From: Verrucomicrobiota bacterium
GTDB lineage: Bacteria > Verrucomicrobiota > Kiritimatiellia > UBA8416 > JAIOPI01
DNA: 10,601 nt
NCBI GenBank assembly: GCA_027620105.1
Contig: JAQCIA010000043.1
Coordinates: forward strand, 1-10,601
Reading direction: 5' to 3'
The notes beneath the pieces are model-generated. The model saw only the letters and a list, made by a program, of their open reading frames with translations. It ran no database searches and was not told where the DNA came from. Both the position numbers and the translations under genes were made by a program. Positions within the stretch are counted from its first letter, which is position 1. Every line of letters starts with the position of its first letter. Below are positions 1-8,731 of this stretch, in pieces.

Positions 1-5
1 CATGG

Positions 6-1472
6 ATGCTTTTGGTGGTGATTGGGGCCGCAGGCGCTGACCGTGCGCCTGGCGCCGATCCAGCCACGAACTATTCGCCGGGCGAGGCCCGCGTCATGTT
101 GCGCGCGGAGCTGGTGGAGTTTGAGCGCTACATCGACGAGTCCATGAAGTCAGCGCGCACCATCGCGCGCGGGCGCAGGGTGAAATCGCGCGATCTGGAC
201 AAGTTGGACAGCTGGCAGGATGCCCAGCGGTCGCAGTTTCGCAAGGCGCTGCGCCAGGATGACCCGTTGGTCGCATTGGTGGATGCCTGGGCCGTTGGAC
301 TGTCGCTCAATCACTTTATCGAGGATAATGCCCGCAGTGCCGACTTGCCGGAGAACGTCTGCGAAGTGGCGGTCGACATGCTGCAGCGCCGGCAGGCTAA
401 ACTCGCGCAGATCGCCGAACAGTATCTGCCGCCGGAGTCGATGCAGGCGCTGTCGAACCAGATTCAGAATTTTGTGGTCACGCAGTCCGGGTCCACGAAC
501 AACGCCCAGCGCGCCAGAAGCCGTGGATGGACGGCGCCGCTCTTCTCGGCGTGGTCCAAGGGCGAGACGGCAGTCGGCGGCATCTTGCAGATTCCACTGA
601 TTCCCGGGAAGGCGTTGATGGGGGTTTCGGAGAGCGGCAAGGCGCTGACCGGCATTCGTGATTCCACAGCGGAAGCGCTGCAAGTGGCCAACGAACTGCC
701 CGAACGCATCCGCAAGGAGTTTGAGCTCGCGCTCGACGACTTGCTGGACAGGCGCGAAGAACTCATGCAGCTGTTGTTATCCATCGATTCGGTGAGCACG
801 AATTTGCGGGCGACGGCGGAGGCCAGCGAAGGCGCTGCGGTAGCCGTGCACGCCTCCCTGGCGCAGGCCGAGACCCTGCTCCCCGCCGGCGAGTCGCTGG
901 CGGTCGCGGTGGCGCGCGCCGTGCAGGCGGCGACCGAACTGGTGAATGCCCTGTCCGCCAATGCCGTATCGCACGCGCCAGTTGATGGGCAGCCGACGGC
1001 TGAAGACACGGCATTCGACATCAAGGCTTACGAGGCGGCGGCGGTTTCCATCACTAGCGCGGCCACGGAGTTGGGCGATATGCTGCGCGAAATTCAGGCC
1101 TTGATTGAAATGAGTCGCGGTCCGGAACAAGATTCAGACGAGCCTGGATTTGATATTCGTCAGTATGGCGCAACCGCGGATTCGATTCAGTCCGGCGCGG
1201 CGGAGATTCGCGGGATCCTGAAGGACATGCGTGATATCACGGATGACGAGGCGTTTCGCGCGCGGGCCGCGGTGCTCTGGCAGGAAGCCGATGCATCGGC
1301 AATGCGCGCGGCCGGGTTGGTCAAGGGCGTGGTCGATCATGTGGCGCTGCGGCTGCTGCAACTCACCCTGGCAATATTTGTGCTGGCGAGCCTGTATGCG
1401 CACTTGCGCGCACGGCGAGAGCAGCGAGGCAAATCGGCGCATCGCCCCGGCACGCCGCGACACGAAACCTAG
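6..1472 (+). CDS. Uncharacterised exported coiled-coil protein with C-terminal membrane anchor (N-terminus probably incomplete)
   Basis: I do not recognise this family. From the ATG at 6 it encodes 488 residues, but the frame is open to the window edge. The first residues (MLLVVIGAAGA, then ADRAPGADP) look like the core and cleavage region of a signal peptide missing its basic N-terminal part, so the true start is probably upstream. The middle is alpha-helical in character. Residues about 20-150 are charged, and about 215-440 are Ala/Glu/Leu-rich with heptad-like spacing, suggesting coiled coil. Residues 337-364 and 382-409 are an internal repeat (FDI.xY.A.A.SI.S.A.E...L). Residues about 448-467 form one hydrophobic segment, followed by a basic tail (HLRARREQRGK), so the bulk is likely periplasmic and the tail cytoplasmic. 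The gene converges on gyrA, 77 bp away, so the context gives no functional clue. Confidence 0.75.
   Translation: MLLVVIGAAGADRAPGADPATNYSPGEARVMLRAELVEFERYIDESMKSARTIARGRRVKSRDLDKLDSWQDAQRSQFRKALRQDDPLVALVDAWAVGLSLNHFIEDNARSADLPENVCEVAVDMLQRRQAKLAQIAEQYLPPESMQALSNQIQNFVVTQSGSTNNAQRARSRGWTAPLFSAWSKGETAVGGILQIPLIPGKALMGVSESGKALTGIRDSTAEALQVANELPERIRKEFELALDDLLDRREELMQLLLSIDSVSTNLRATAEASEGAAVAVHASLAQAETLLPAGESLAVAVARAVQAATELVNALSANAVSHAPVDGQPTAEDTAFDIKAYEAAAVSITSAATELGDMLREIQALIEMSRGPEQDSDEPGFDIRQYGATADSIQSGAAEIRGILKDMRDITDDEAFRARAAVLWQEADASAMRAAGLVKGVVDHVALRLLQLTLAIFVLASLYAHLRARREQRGKSAHRPGTPRHET
1014..1232 (+). repeat. Internal protein repeat, two diverged copies offset by 45 residues
   Basis: Residues 337-364 and 382-409 of the first gene align without gaps at an offset of 45 residues (135 bp). 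Both begin FDI(K/R).Y and share A.A.SI.S.A.E....L, with 12 of 28 positions identical by my count. The first copy continues into an acidic linker (GPEQDSDEPG) that ends where the second copy begins. This suggests an old tandem duplication of a helical unit. Confidence 0.55.
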
Positions 1473-1514
1473 GCCAGAGGTTCTGAAATCCGAGGGTTTG
1501 TGCTCTACGTGACG

Positions 1515-1536
1515 CGCATCCCGCTTGCGGGATGCG
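1515..1536. terminator. Perfect GC-rich hairpin between convergent genes, likely bidirectional terminator
   Basis: The arms CGCATCCCGC (1515-1524) and GCGGGATGCG (1527-1536) are exact reverse complements around a TT centre. As RNA this is about 9 bp with a 4-nt loop. It lies between the stop of the first gene (1472) and the stop of gyrA (1550). Neither side has a clear T-run, so it is not a textbook intrinsic terminator. Its position supports transcript ending or 3'-end protection for both units. Confidence 0.5.
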
Positions 1537-1549
1537 ATTGCTTGCGTGA

Positions 1550-4081
<2,532 letters not shown>

Positions 4082-4086
4082 GGGAA

Positions 4087-6537
4087 TTACACGTCCAGGT
4101 TGCGAACATTGAGGGCATTTTCTTCAATAAATTGCCGGCGCGGCTCGACGGCGTCGCCCATCAGCACGTTAAAGATCTGGTCGGCCTGGACCGCATCTTC
4201 CTGCACGACCTTCAGCAGTTTGCGTCGTTCAGGTGCCATGGTGGTGGTGTAGAGCTGTTCGGGGTTCATTTCGCCCAGCCCCTTGAAGCGGCTGACTTCC
4301 ACGCCGCGCACGCCGAGTTCACGCACGCTGAAGAGCAGGTCCTTGAGTGAATGCACGGCTTTCTGCGCATCATCGCCGTTGGTCAGGTGGCACAGGGGTG
4401 CTTCCGCCGTGGTGTAATCGGTGATGGTAAAGCCCTTCTTTTCCAGTCTGGCGGCGAGCTTGGCGAGCTGCTGGCCGGAATAGATTTCTGAATAAGGCGG
4501 CGTATCGTCCTCGGCCTCGGTGGCCGCGGCGGCGTCCCCGTTCGCGGGGGCGGGCGGCGGCGCCTGGTCGCCGCGCGCGGCCTGCTTGATTTCGGCCAGC
4601 ATGGTGCGGAGGTCCGCATCCGTGTGGGCGAAGCGAAAGGCACGGGCGCCGCGACTGGTGATGGGTGCCATATAGCGGGGGAAGGCGCCCGTCTCCGGAT
4701 CGCGCGCGAGCAGGTACTGATTGAAATCCACACCGCGGCGGGAGAGCGTGTGGGCGATGTGCTCGACCTCGGTGATGATCTCAAGGATTCCGCTCAGCTC
4801 GCGGCCTTTGATGGTCTTGTCCTTGTGGGACACTTCGACATCGTCGGAACCCAGTTCGAGCACGCGTCGGGTATAGTCCTTTTCCGACTGGATATACTCT
4901 TCCTGCTTCTTGCGGGTGATCTTGTAGAGTGGCGGCTGGGCCAGAAAGATGAAGCCGTTGTCGATCAGTTGGGGCATCTGGCGATAGAAGAAGGTCAGCA
5001 GCAGTGTGCGGATGTGCGCGCCGTCCACGTCGGCATCGGTCATGATGATGATTTTGTGGTAGCGCACTTTGGAAATATCAAAATCATCGCGGCCGATGCC
5101 GGCGCCGATGGCAGCCACGAGGGGTTGAATCTGGCCGTTCGCCAGAATCTTGTCCAGGCGCGCCTTTTCCACGTTCAGCACTTTGCCGCGCAAGGGCAGA
5201 ATGGCCTGGAATTCCCGGTTGCGGCCCTGTTTGGCCGAGCCGCCGGCGCTGTCGCCCTCCACGATGTATAATTCGCATTTCGCTGGATCGCGCTCGGAGC
5301 AGTCCGCCAGCTTGCCTGGGAGCGAGGCACTGTCGAGGGCGCCCTTACGGCGTGTCAGGTCGCGGGCCTTCTTGGCGGCGATGCGCGCACGCACGGCCAT
5401 CAGTCCCTTCTCCACGATCTTGCGCGCGACTGAGGGATTCTCTTCGAGATAGGAACCGAGTTCTTCGTTCGTAATGGACTCGACGATGCCTTGCACTTCG
5501 CTGTTGCCCAGCTTGGTCTTGGTTTGTCCCTCGAATTGCGGCTGGGGCAACTTCACGCTGAGGATGGCGATCAGGCCTTCGCGAATGTCATCGCCCGACA
5601 TGCTCTCATCGTCCCCCTTGATCATTTTGGCGCCCTTGGCGTAGGCGTTGATCGTGCGCGTGAGCGCGGAGCGGAAGCCGCTCAGGTGCGTGCCGCCTTC
5701 GATCGTGTTAATGTTGTTCGCGAAGCACAGCACGGTTTCGTTGTAGGCATCGGTGTACTGCAGGGCGATTTCGGCGGTGATGCCGTCCTTCAGCTTCTCG
5801 AAATAGATCGCCTTGGGGTGCAGCGGGTTCTTGTTGCGATTGAGGTAATCGACGAACTCCACGATGCCGCCCTTGAAGCAGAAGGTTTCCTCGCGGGCAG
5901 GCTCCTCCTGCGAAAGGCTGATCTCGATGCCCCTGTTCAGGAAGGCCAGTTCGCGCAGGCGGTTCGCGAGGATGTCCCACTCAAACTTGATCGTGCTGAA
6001 AATCGTGGCATCGGGGAAGAAGGTGATCTTGGTGCCCGTGGTCTTGCTGGCGCCGATGGTCTCCATGGGGGAGGCGGTTTTTCCGCGTTCAAAACGTTGG
6101 TGGTAGACGCTGCCGTCGCGCCGCACCTCCGCCTCGAGCCAATCGCTTAAGGCATTCACGCAGGAGACGCCGACGCCGTGCAAGCCGCCGGAGACTTTAT
6201 AGCTGTCGTTGTCGAATTTTCCGCCGGCGTGCAGGGTGGTGAGCACGACTTCCAGGGCGGGTTTTTTTTCGGTGGCGTGCATATCCACGGGAATGCCGCG
6301 GCCGTTATCGTTCACCGCGCAGCTGCCATCGGCGCTCAGGTGGACCTGAATTTTGTCGCAATGGCCGGCGAGGGCTTCGTCGATGCTGTTGTCGACCACT
6401 TCAAACACGCAGTGGTGCAGGCCGCGCGAGGCCGTGTCTCCGATGTACATGGCCGGACGCTTCCGGACGGCGGCGATGCCTTCCAGAACCGTGATTTTGG
6501 TGGCGTCGTATTTGACGCCCGCGCCTGTGTCTGACAT
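4087..6537 (-). CDS. gyrB: DNA gyrase subunit B
   Basis: GyrB is the ATPase and TOPRIM subunit of gyrase. The 816 residues are close to the 804 of E. coli. The GHKL ATPase shows EVVDNSIDEAL (catalytic-base Glu46), DNGRGIPV (Asp77, matching the coumarin-contact Asp73 of E. coli) and the ATP lid KVSGGLHGVGVS (about 114-125). The TOPRIM domain shows EGDSAGGSAKQGR (Glu427) and the metal-binding DADVD (Asp501, 503, 505). A large insertion of Gram-negative type lies between TOPRIM and the QLYTTTM tail motif. It contains a low-complexity Pro/Ala/Glu linker at about 652-682. I chose the ATG at 6537 because AAGGG lies 11 nt upstream, a promoter -10 box lies at 6568-6573, and the protein then starts like other GyrBs. 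An upstream in-frame GTG at 6609 would add 24 unconserved residues and start before that promoter. gyrA follows in the same operon. Confidence 0.97.
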   Translation of the reverse strand: MSDTGAGVKYDATKITVLEGIAAVRKRPAMYIGDTASRGLHHCVFEVVDNSIDEALAGHCDKIQVHLSADGSCAVNDNGRGIPVDMHATEKKPALEVVLTTLHAGGKFDNDSYKVSGGLHGVGVSCVNALSDWLEAEVRRDGSVYHQRFERGKTASPMETIGASKTTGTKITFFPDATIFSTIKFEWDILANRLRELAFLNRGIEISLSQEEPAREETFCFKGGIVEFVDYLNRNKNPLHPKAIYFEKLKDGITAEIALQYTDAYNETVLCFANNINTIEGGTHLSGFRSALTRTINAYAKGAKMIKGDDESMSGDDIREGLIAILSVKLPQPQFEGQTKTKLGNSEVQGIVESITNEELGSYLEENPSVARKIVEKGLMAVRARIAAKKARDLTRRKGALDSASLPGKLADCSERDPAKCELYIVEGDSAGGSAKQGRNREFQAILPLRGKVLNVEKARLDKILANGQIQPLVAAIGAGIGRDDFDISKVRYHKIIIMTDADVDGAHIRTLLLTFFYRQMPQLIDNGFIFLAQPPLYKITRKKQEEYIQSEKDYTRRVLELGSDDVEVSHKDKTIKGRELSGILEIITEVEHIAHTLSRRGVDFNQYLLARDPETGAFPRYMAPITSRGARAFRFAHTDADLRTMLAEIKQAARGDQAPPPAPANGDAAAATEAEDDTPPYSEIYSGQQLAKLAARLEKKGFTITDYTTAEAPLCHLTNGDDAQKAVHSLKDLLFSVRELGVRGVEVSRFKGLGEMNPEQLYTTTMAPERRKLLKVVQEDAVQADQIFNVLMGDAVEPRRQFIEENALNVRNLDV

Positions 6538-6567
6538 GGAGTTTTCCGCCCTTTCTGTAAAGGGTTC

Positions 6568-6597
6568 AGTATACGCAGGTGCACCCCAGAAACGCAA
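6568..6597 (-). promoter_or_regulatory. Predicted sigma70 promoter of gyrB-gyrA
   Basis: On the minus strand, a -35-like TTGCGT (6592-6597) is followed after 18 bp by TATACT (6568-6573, 5 of 6 matches to TATAAT). A transcript would start near 6561, leaving a leader of about 24 nt with AAAGGGCGG as ribosome binding site before the ATG at 6537. The position fits the divergent layout and supports the shorter gyrB start. Confidence 0.5.
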
Positions 6598-6626
6598 GGG
6601 ATGGGCCACAATTCAGGCCCCTGAAA

Positions 6627-6655
6627 ATGCCAACAAAAGCGCAGTTTTTTAGAAT
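6627..6655 (+). promoter_or_regulatory. Possible plus-strand promoter diverging from gyrB
   Basis: ATGCCA (4 of 6 matches to TTGACA) lies 17 bp before TAGAAT (5 of 6 matches to TATAAT), inside the most AT-rich patch of the spacer. It sits back to back with the gyrB promoter. It is a weak match on its own and is supported mainly by the orphan terminator downstream. Confidence 0.3.
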
Positions 6656-6661
6656 AGTTGC

Positions 6662-6849
6662 GGGTTTCTGTGATGATGCCGATTTTAGGTGGAAATTTGG
6701 GGTTGATCGGGCCGGGCGGAAGGGCCTGAAGTTGATCGCCGCGGGCCTTAAAAGTTGGCCGCCGGTGCCGGCACAGGGATTACCGGTGAGCGGTCTTGTT
6801 TGAAGGGCACAAAGACCGAGTTCCTGCCGCACGGGAGCGCGGCTTTTTT
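6662..6849 (+). ncRNA. Candidate small RNA of about 188 nt, unknown family
   Basis: A plus-strand promoter-like pair, ATGCCA (6627-6632), 17 bp, TAGAAT (6650-6655), would start RNA near 6662. An intrinsic terminator ends it at about 6849, and no plus-strand gene upstream in the window needs that terminator. The interval can form hairpins. One is at 6710-6747 (GGCC/GGCC and GCGG/CCGC pairings). Another is at 6791-6818, where CGGTCTT pairs with AAGACCG, then a bulged A and GT/AC. I see no hallmark of tRNA, tmRNA, SRP RNA or RNase P RNA. The size resembles 6S RNA, but the ends do not pair as 6S requires. Ends are inferred. Confidence 0.28.
6826..6849 (+). terminator. Orphan Rho-independent terminator
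   Basis: GCCGC (6826-6830) pairs with GCGGC (6839-6843) around an 8-nt loop, directly followed by six T residues (6844-6849). It works only for plus-strand transcription, yet the nearest gene upstream on either strand is gyrB, which runs the other way. It therefore ends an unannotated transcript or insulates efp. Confidence 0.55.
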
Positions 6850-6855
6850 AATTGT

Positions 6856-6876
6856 TAGCCGCACACGGTGCGGCTA
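6856..6876. repeat. Perfect palindrome, first of an inverted pair
   Basis: Arms TAGCCGCAC (6856-6864) and GTGCGGCTA (6868-6876) are exact reverse complements with a 3-base loop ACG. It starts just after the terminator T-run. It closely resembles the palindrome at 6901-6917 read on the other strand: same loop, with arms differing by a swapped, compensated CG/GC pair. The layout resembles REP/BIME-type elements. Confidence 0.6.
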
Positions 6877-6900
6877 CGGCACGGTACAATTTCGGTAGCA

Positions 6901-6917
6901 GCGCCACCGTGTGGCGC
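6901..6917. repeat. Perfect palindrome, second of an inverted pair
   Basis: Arms GCGCCAC (6901-6907) and GTGGCGC (6911-6917) are exact reverse complements with loop CGT. CACCGTGTG at its centre is the reverse complement of CACACGGTG in the first palindrome, so the two could also pair with each other. It lies about 50 bp before the efp -35 box. Confidence 0.6.
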
Positions 6918-6968
6918 ATCCGGGCCGATTAAGGATTTAAGGCGGCAGGGCGCAGTCGCGTGCGGGCG

Positions 6969-6998
6969 TTGACAGTGATGGGGCTGAATCGCTATCTT
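6969..6998 (+). promoter_or_regulatory. Predicted sigma70 promoter of efp(-epmA)
   Basis: A perfect TTGACA (6969-6974) lies 18 bp before TATCTT (6993-6998, 4 of 6). Transcription would begin near 7005, giving an 83-nt leader. It is the best plus-strand match I found between the terminator at 6849 and the efp start. Confidence 0.5.
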
Positions 6999-7072
6999 CA
7001 TGGGCTATGCGCTGACGATGCCGGGGCCGGTGGGGTGATGCCTTCCGCGCGTGGCTGGTGGCGCGACGGAGC

Positions 7073-7078
7073 AAGGAG
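7073..7078 (+). promoter_or_regulatory. Strong ribosome binding site that sets the efp start
   Basis: AAGGAG lies 9 nt before the ATG at 7088. The alternative in-frame GTG at 7058 would put this site inside the coding region and add ten unconserved residues. Confidence 0.8.
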
Positions 7079-7087
7079 ACACACGCG

Positions 7088-7651
7088 ATGTACGAAGTTT
7101 CAGACCTGCGCAAGGGCCTCAAGATCGAGATCAACGGGCAGCCCTACGAAGTCACCGAGTTCGACTTCATGAAGCCGGGCAAGGGCCAGGCCATTTACAC
7201 ATGCCGAATCAAGCACATGGTCAATGGCAGTACGATGGTCAAGACCTACCGGCAGGTAGACCGGATCGACATCCCGCAGTTGTCCAACAAGGAGTGCGCC
7301 TACTCCTATCAGGATGGCGAACTTTTTGTCTTCATGGACGAGTATTTCGAGCAGGTCAACCTGACCAAGGATTTTCTGGGAGATCGCCGGCATTTCCTGA
7401 GCGAGGACATGCGCGTGGAGATCCTGTTCCACAACAATGTGGCAGTGGACATCACCCTGCCGACCTTTGTTGAGAAGGAAATTATTTTCACAGAACCCGG
7501 CGCACGGGGCAACACAGCCACGAACGTCACCAAGCCTGCCCAGGTTGCGGGCGGCTACGAAATCCAGGTGCCTTTGTTCCTGAATCAGGGCGATATCGTG
7601 AAGATCGATACGCGCACCGGGAAATACGCCGACCGCGTTTCCAAGAAGTAG
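7088..7651 (+). CDS. efp: Elongation factor P
   Basis: EF-P binds between the ribosomal P and E sites and helps form peptide bonds at consecutive prolines, so that stalled ribosomes resume. The 187 residues match the usual length (188 in E. coli) and the three beta-barrel domains: KOW-like 1 to about 63, OB about 64-127, C-terminal about 128-187. The modified loop reads MKPGKGQA at 28-35. Lys32 aligns with E. coli Lys34, the residue that receives beta-lysine. The C-terminal signature is seen in GDIVKIDTRTGKYADR. The start at 7088 is fixed by a strong AAGGAG and by family length. The likely modifying enzyme, epmA, lies 104 bp downstream on the same strand, which supports lysylation of Lys32. 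The promoter is predicted at 6969-6998. Confidence 0.97.
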   Translation: MYEVSDLRKGLKIEINGQPYEVTEFDFMKPGKGQAIYTCRIKHMVNGSTMVKTYRQVDRIDIPQLSNKECAYSYQDGELFVFMDEYFEQVNLTKDFLGDRRHFLSEDMRVEILFHNNVAVDITLPTFVEKEIIFTEPGARGNTATNVTKPAQVAGGYEIQVPLFLNQGDIVKIDTRTGKYADRVSKK

Positions 7652-7755
7652 CGGGGCGGTCAGGCGAGGTTCGAAGTACCGCGAAGGGACGCGCGCGGAC
7701 GCGACGGCGGAAATGGCCGGTTTGAAGCGGCGCGTCGCGATCGCGATCAATCGGC

Positions 7756-8649
7756 ATGTCGTCCCACCTTGAGCGTTTGAAATTGCGGACCGTGGTGCTG
7801 GATGGCATCCGCGCGTTCTTTTCGGGGCGTGGCTATCTTGCCGTGGAGACGCCACTCCGCATCCCCGCGCCGGCGCTGGAACTGCACATTGATGCGCCCC
7901 CCTCCGGCAGCGCCTATCTGCGCACCTCGCCGGAGTTGTATCTCAAGCGCCTGCTGGGCATGGGCGCCGCCAAGGTCTTCGAGTTGGGCCCCTGTTTTCG
8001 GGCGGGCGAGCGTGGGGCGCGGCATCTGCCCGAATTCACGATGCTCGAGTGGTATTGTGTGCAGGCTGGGTATCGGGACCTGATGATCGAAACGGAGGAA
8101 TTGCTGGCGGCTTTGTGGGCGCTGGCCGGCAACTGTGCGGCGTTTCGGCCGGCCGTGATCGCCCCGACACCCCCCTGGCCACGCTGGACGGTGCGGGAGA
8201 CCTTTCTGCGTCTGGCGGGCTGGGATCCGGTGGCGCAGTACGATGCCGATCGCTTCGACCTCGATTTGGTGCAGAAGGTGGAGCCGCAATTGCCACGCGA
8301 CCGGCCGATCATTCTGATGGACTATCCGGTGGAGGCGGCGGCGCTGGCGCGGTGTCGTCCGGGACCGCCGGCGGTGGCGGAGCGCTGGGAGTTGTACATG
8401 GGCGGACTGGAACTGGCCAACGCCTATGGTGAACTGACAGATGCCGCGGAGCAGCGCCAGCGTTTCGAAACCTGTGCGCGTGCGCGCGCGGCGCTGGGGA
8501 AGGCTGTGTATCCACTCGATGAAGCGTTTCTGGCGGCGCTGACGACCGGGCTGCCGCCCTGTGCAGGCATTGCCATGGGCGTGGACCGATTGCTCATGCT
8601 GCTCACGGGTGTCGAGAGGATCGATGATGTGCGGGCGTTTGTGCCGTGA
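7756..8649 (+). CDS. epmA: EF-P--(R)-beta-lysine ligase (truncated lysyl-tRNA synthetase paralogue)
   Basis: EpmA (also PoxA, YjeA or GenX) activates (R)-beta-lysine with ATP and attaches it to EF-P. It is a class II lysyl-tRNA synthetase catalytic domain without the tRNA anticodon-binding domain. The 297 residues show motif 1 (VETPLRIPAPALELH, 30-44), TSPE (58-61), motif 2 (FR..E.G..H.PEFTMLEWY, 81-100), the amino-acid pocket ELANAYGELTD (219-229) and motif 3 (GIAMGVDRLLML, 271-282). Ala273 aligns with E. coli Ala298, a residue linked to beta-lysine preference, where LysRS has Gly. It is shorter than the E. coli enzyme (325), with less N-terminus and a trimmed loop before TSPE. The ATG at 7756 is the only start after an in-frame stop at 7723. 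No clear Shine-Dalgarno is visible. Its place just after efp fits the function. The aminomutase EpmB, which makes beta-lysine, is not in the window. Confidence 0.93.
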   Translation: MSSHLERLKLRTVVLDGIRAFFSGRGYLAVETPLRIPAPALELHIDAPPSGSAYLRTSPELYLKRLLGMGAAKVFELGPCFRAGERGARHLPEFTMLEWYCVQAGYRDLMIETEELLAALWALAGNCAAFRPAVIAPTPPWPRWTVRETFLRLAGWDPVAQYDADRFDLDLVQKVEPQLPRDRPIILMDYPVEAAALARCRPGPPAVAERWELYMGGLELANAYGELTDAAEQRQRFETCARARAALGKAVYPLDEAFLAALTTGLPPCAGIAMGVDRLLMLLTGVERIDDVRAFVP

Positions 8650-8680
8650 TGAACTTGCGCGGCGGGGCGGCGTGGGTTGG

Positions 8681-8731
8681 GAGATACGGAAGGAATCTCA
8701 CGCAGAGCAGCAGCGTCTCGGCGGTGCGGAG
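8681..8731. repeat. Degenerate copy of a CTCACGCAGAG-type intergenic repeat
   Basis: The gap between the convergent epmA and obg contains GGAATCTCACGCAGAG followed by a decayed run (CAGCAG, CGTCTC, GGTGCGGAG). It resembles the TCTCACGCAGAGACGCAGAG-style intergenic repeats I recall from many unrelated bacterial genomes. GAGAT (8681-8685) can also pair with ATCTC (8695-8699), a weak hairpin. No clear terminator is visible for either gene. Confidence 0.4.

Larger units (their letters stand above)
6538..7087. other. 550-bp divergent intergenic region between gyrB and efp
   Basis: I see no convincing protein-coding gene here. From left to right it holds the gyrB ribosome binding site and promoter (minus strand), an AT-richer patch with a plus-strand promoter-like pair (6627-6655), and a GC-rich structured stretch ending in an intrinsic terminator (6826-6849). 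Next come two related palindromes (6856-6876 and 6901-6917), the predicted efp promoter (6969-6998) and an efp leader of about 83 nt. The leader contains only tiny frames, such as a start-Arg-stop at 7007. Confidence 0.6.

Noticed and set aside
6538..6609. 24-residue N-terminal extension of GyrB from the GTG at 6609
   Set aside because: Not conserved-looking, and it would start upstream of the predicted gyrB promoter. The ATG at 6537 has a suitable ribosome binding site.
6579..6832. Short frames on both strands in the gyrB-efp spacer (74 and 88 codons)
   Set aside because: No ribosome binding sites and no recognisable protein features. One runs across the gyrB promoter, and the minus-strand one overlaps the gyrB leader.
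6885..6890. TACAAT, a good plus-strand -10 box between the two palindromes
   Set aside because: The position 17 bp upstream reads CACACG, with no -35 similarity, and there is no extended -10.
7735..7746. TCGCGATCGCGA palindrome before epmA, containing GCGATCGC
   Set aside because: The octamer resembles the cyanobacterial HIP1 site, but one copy in GC-rich DNA is expected by chance and nothing else suggests a cyanobacterium.
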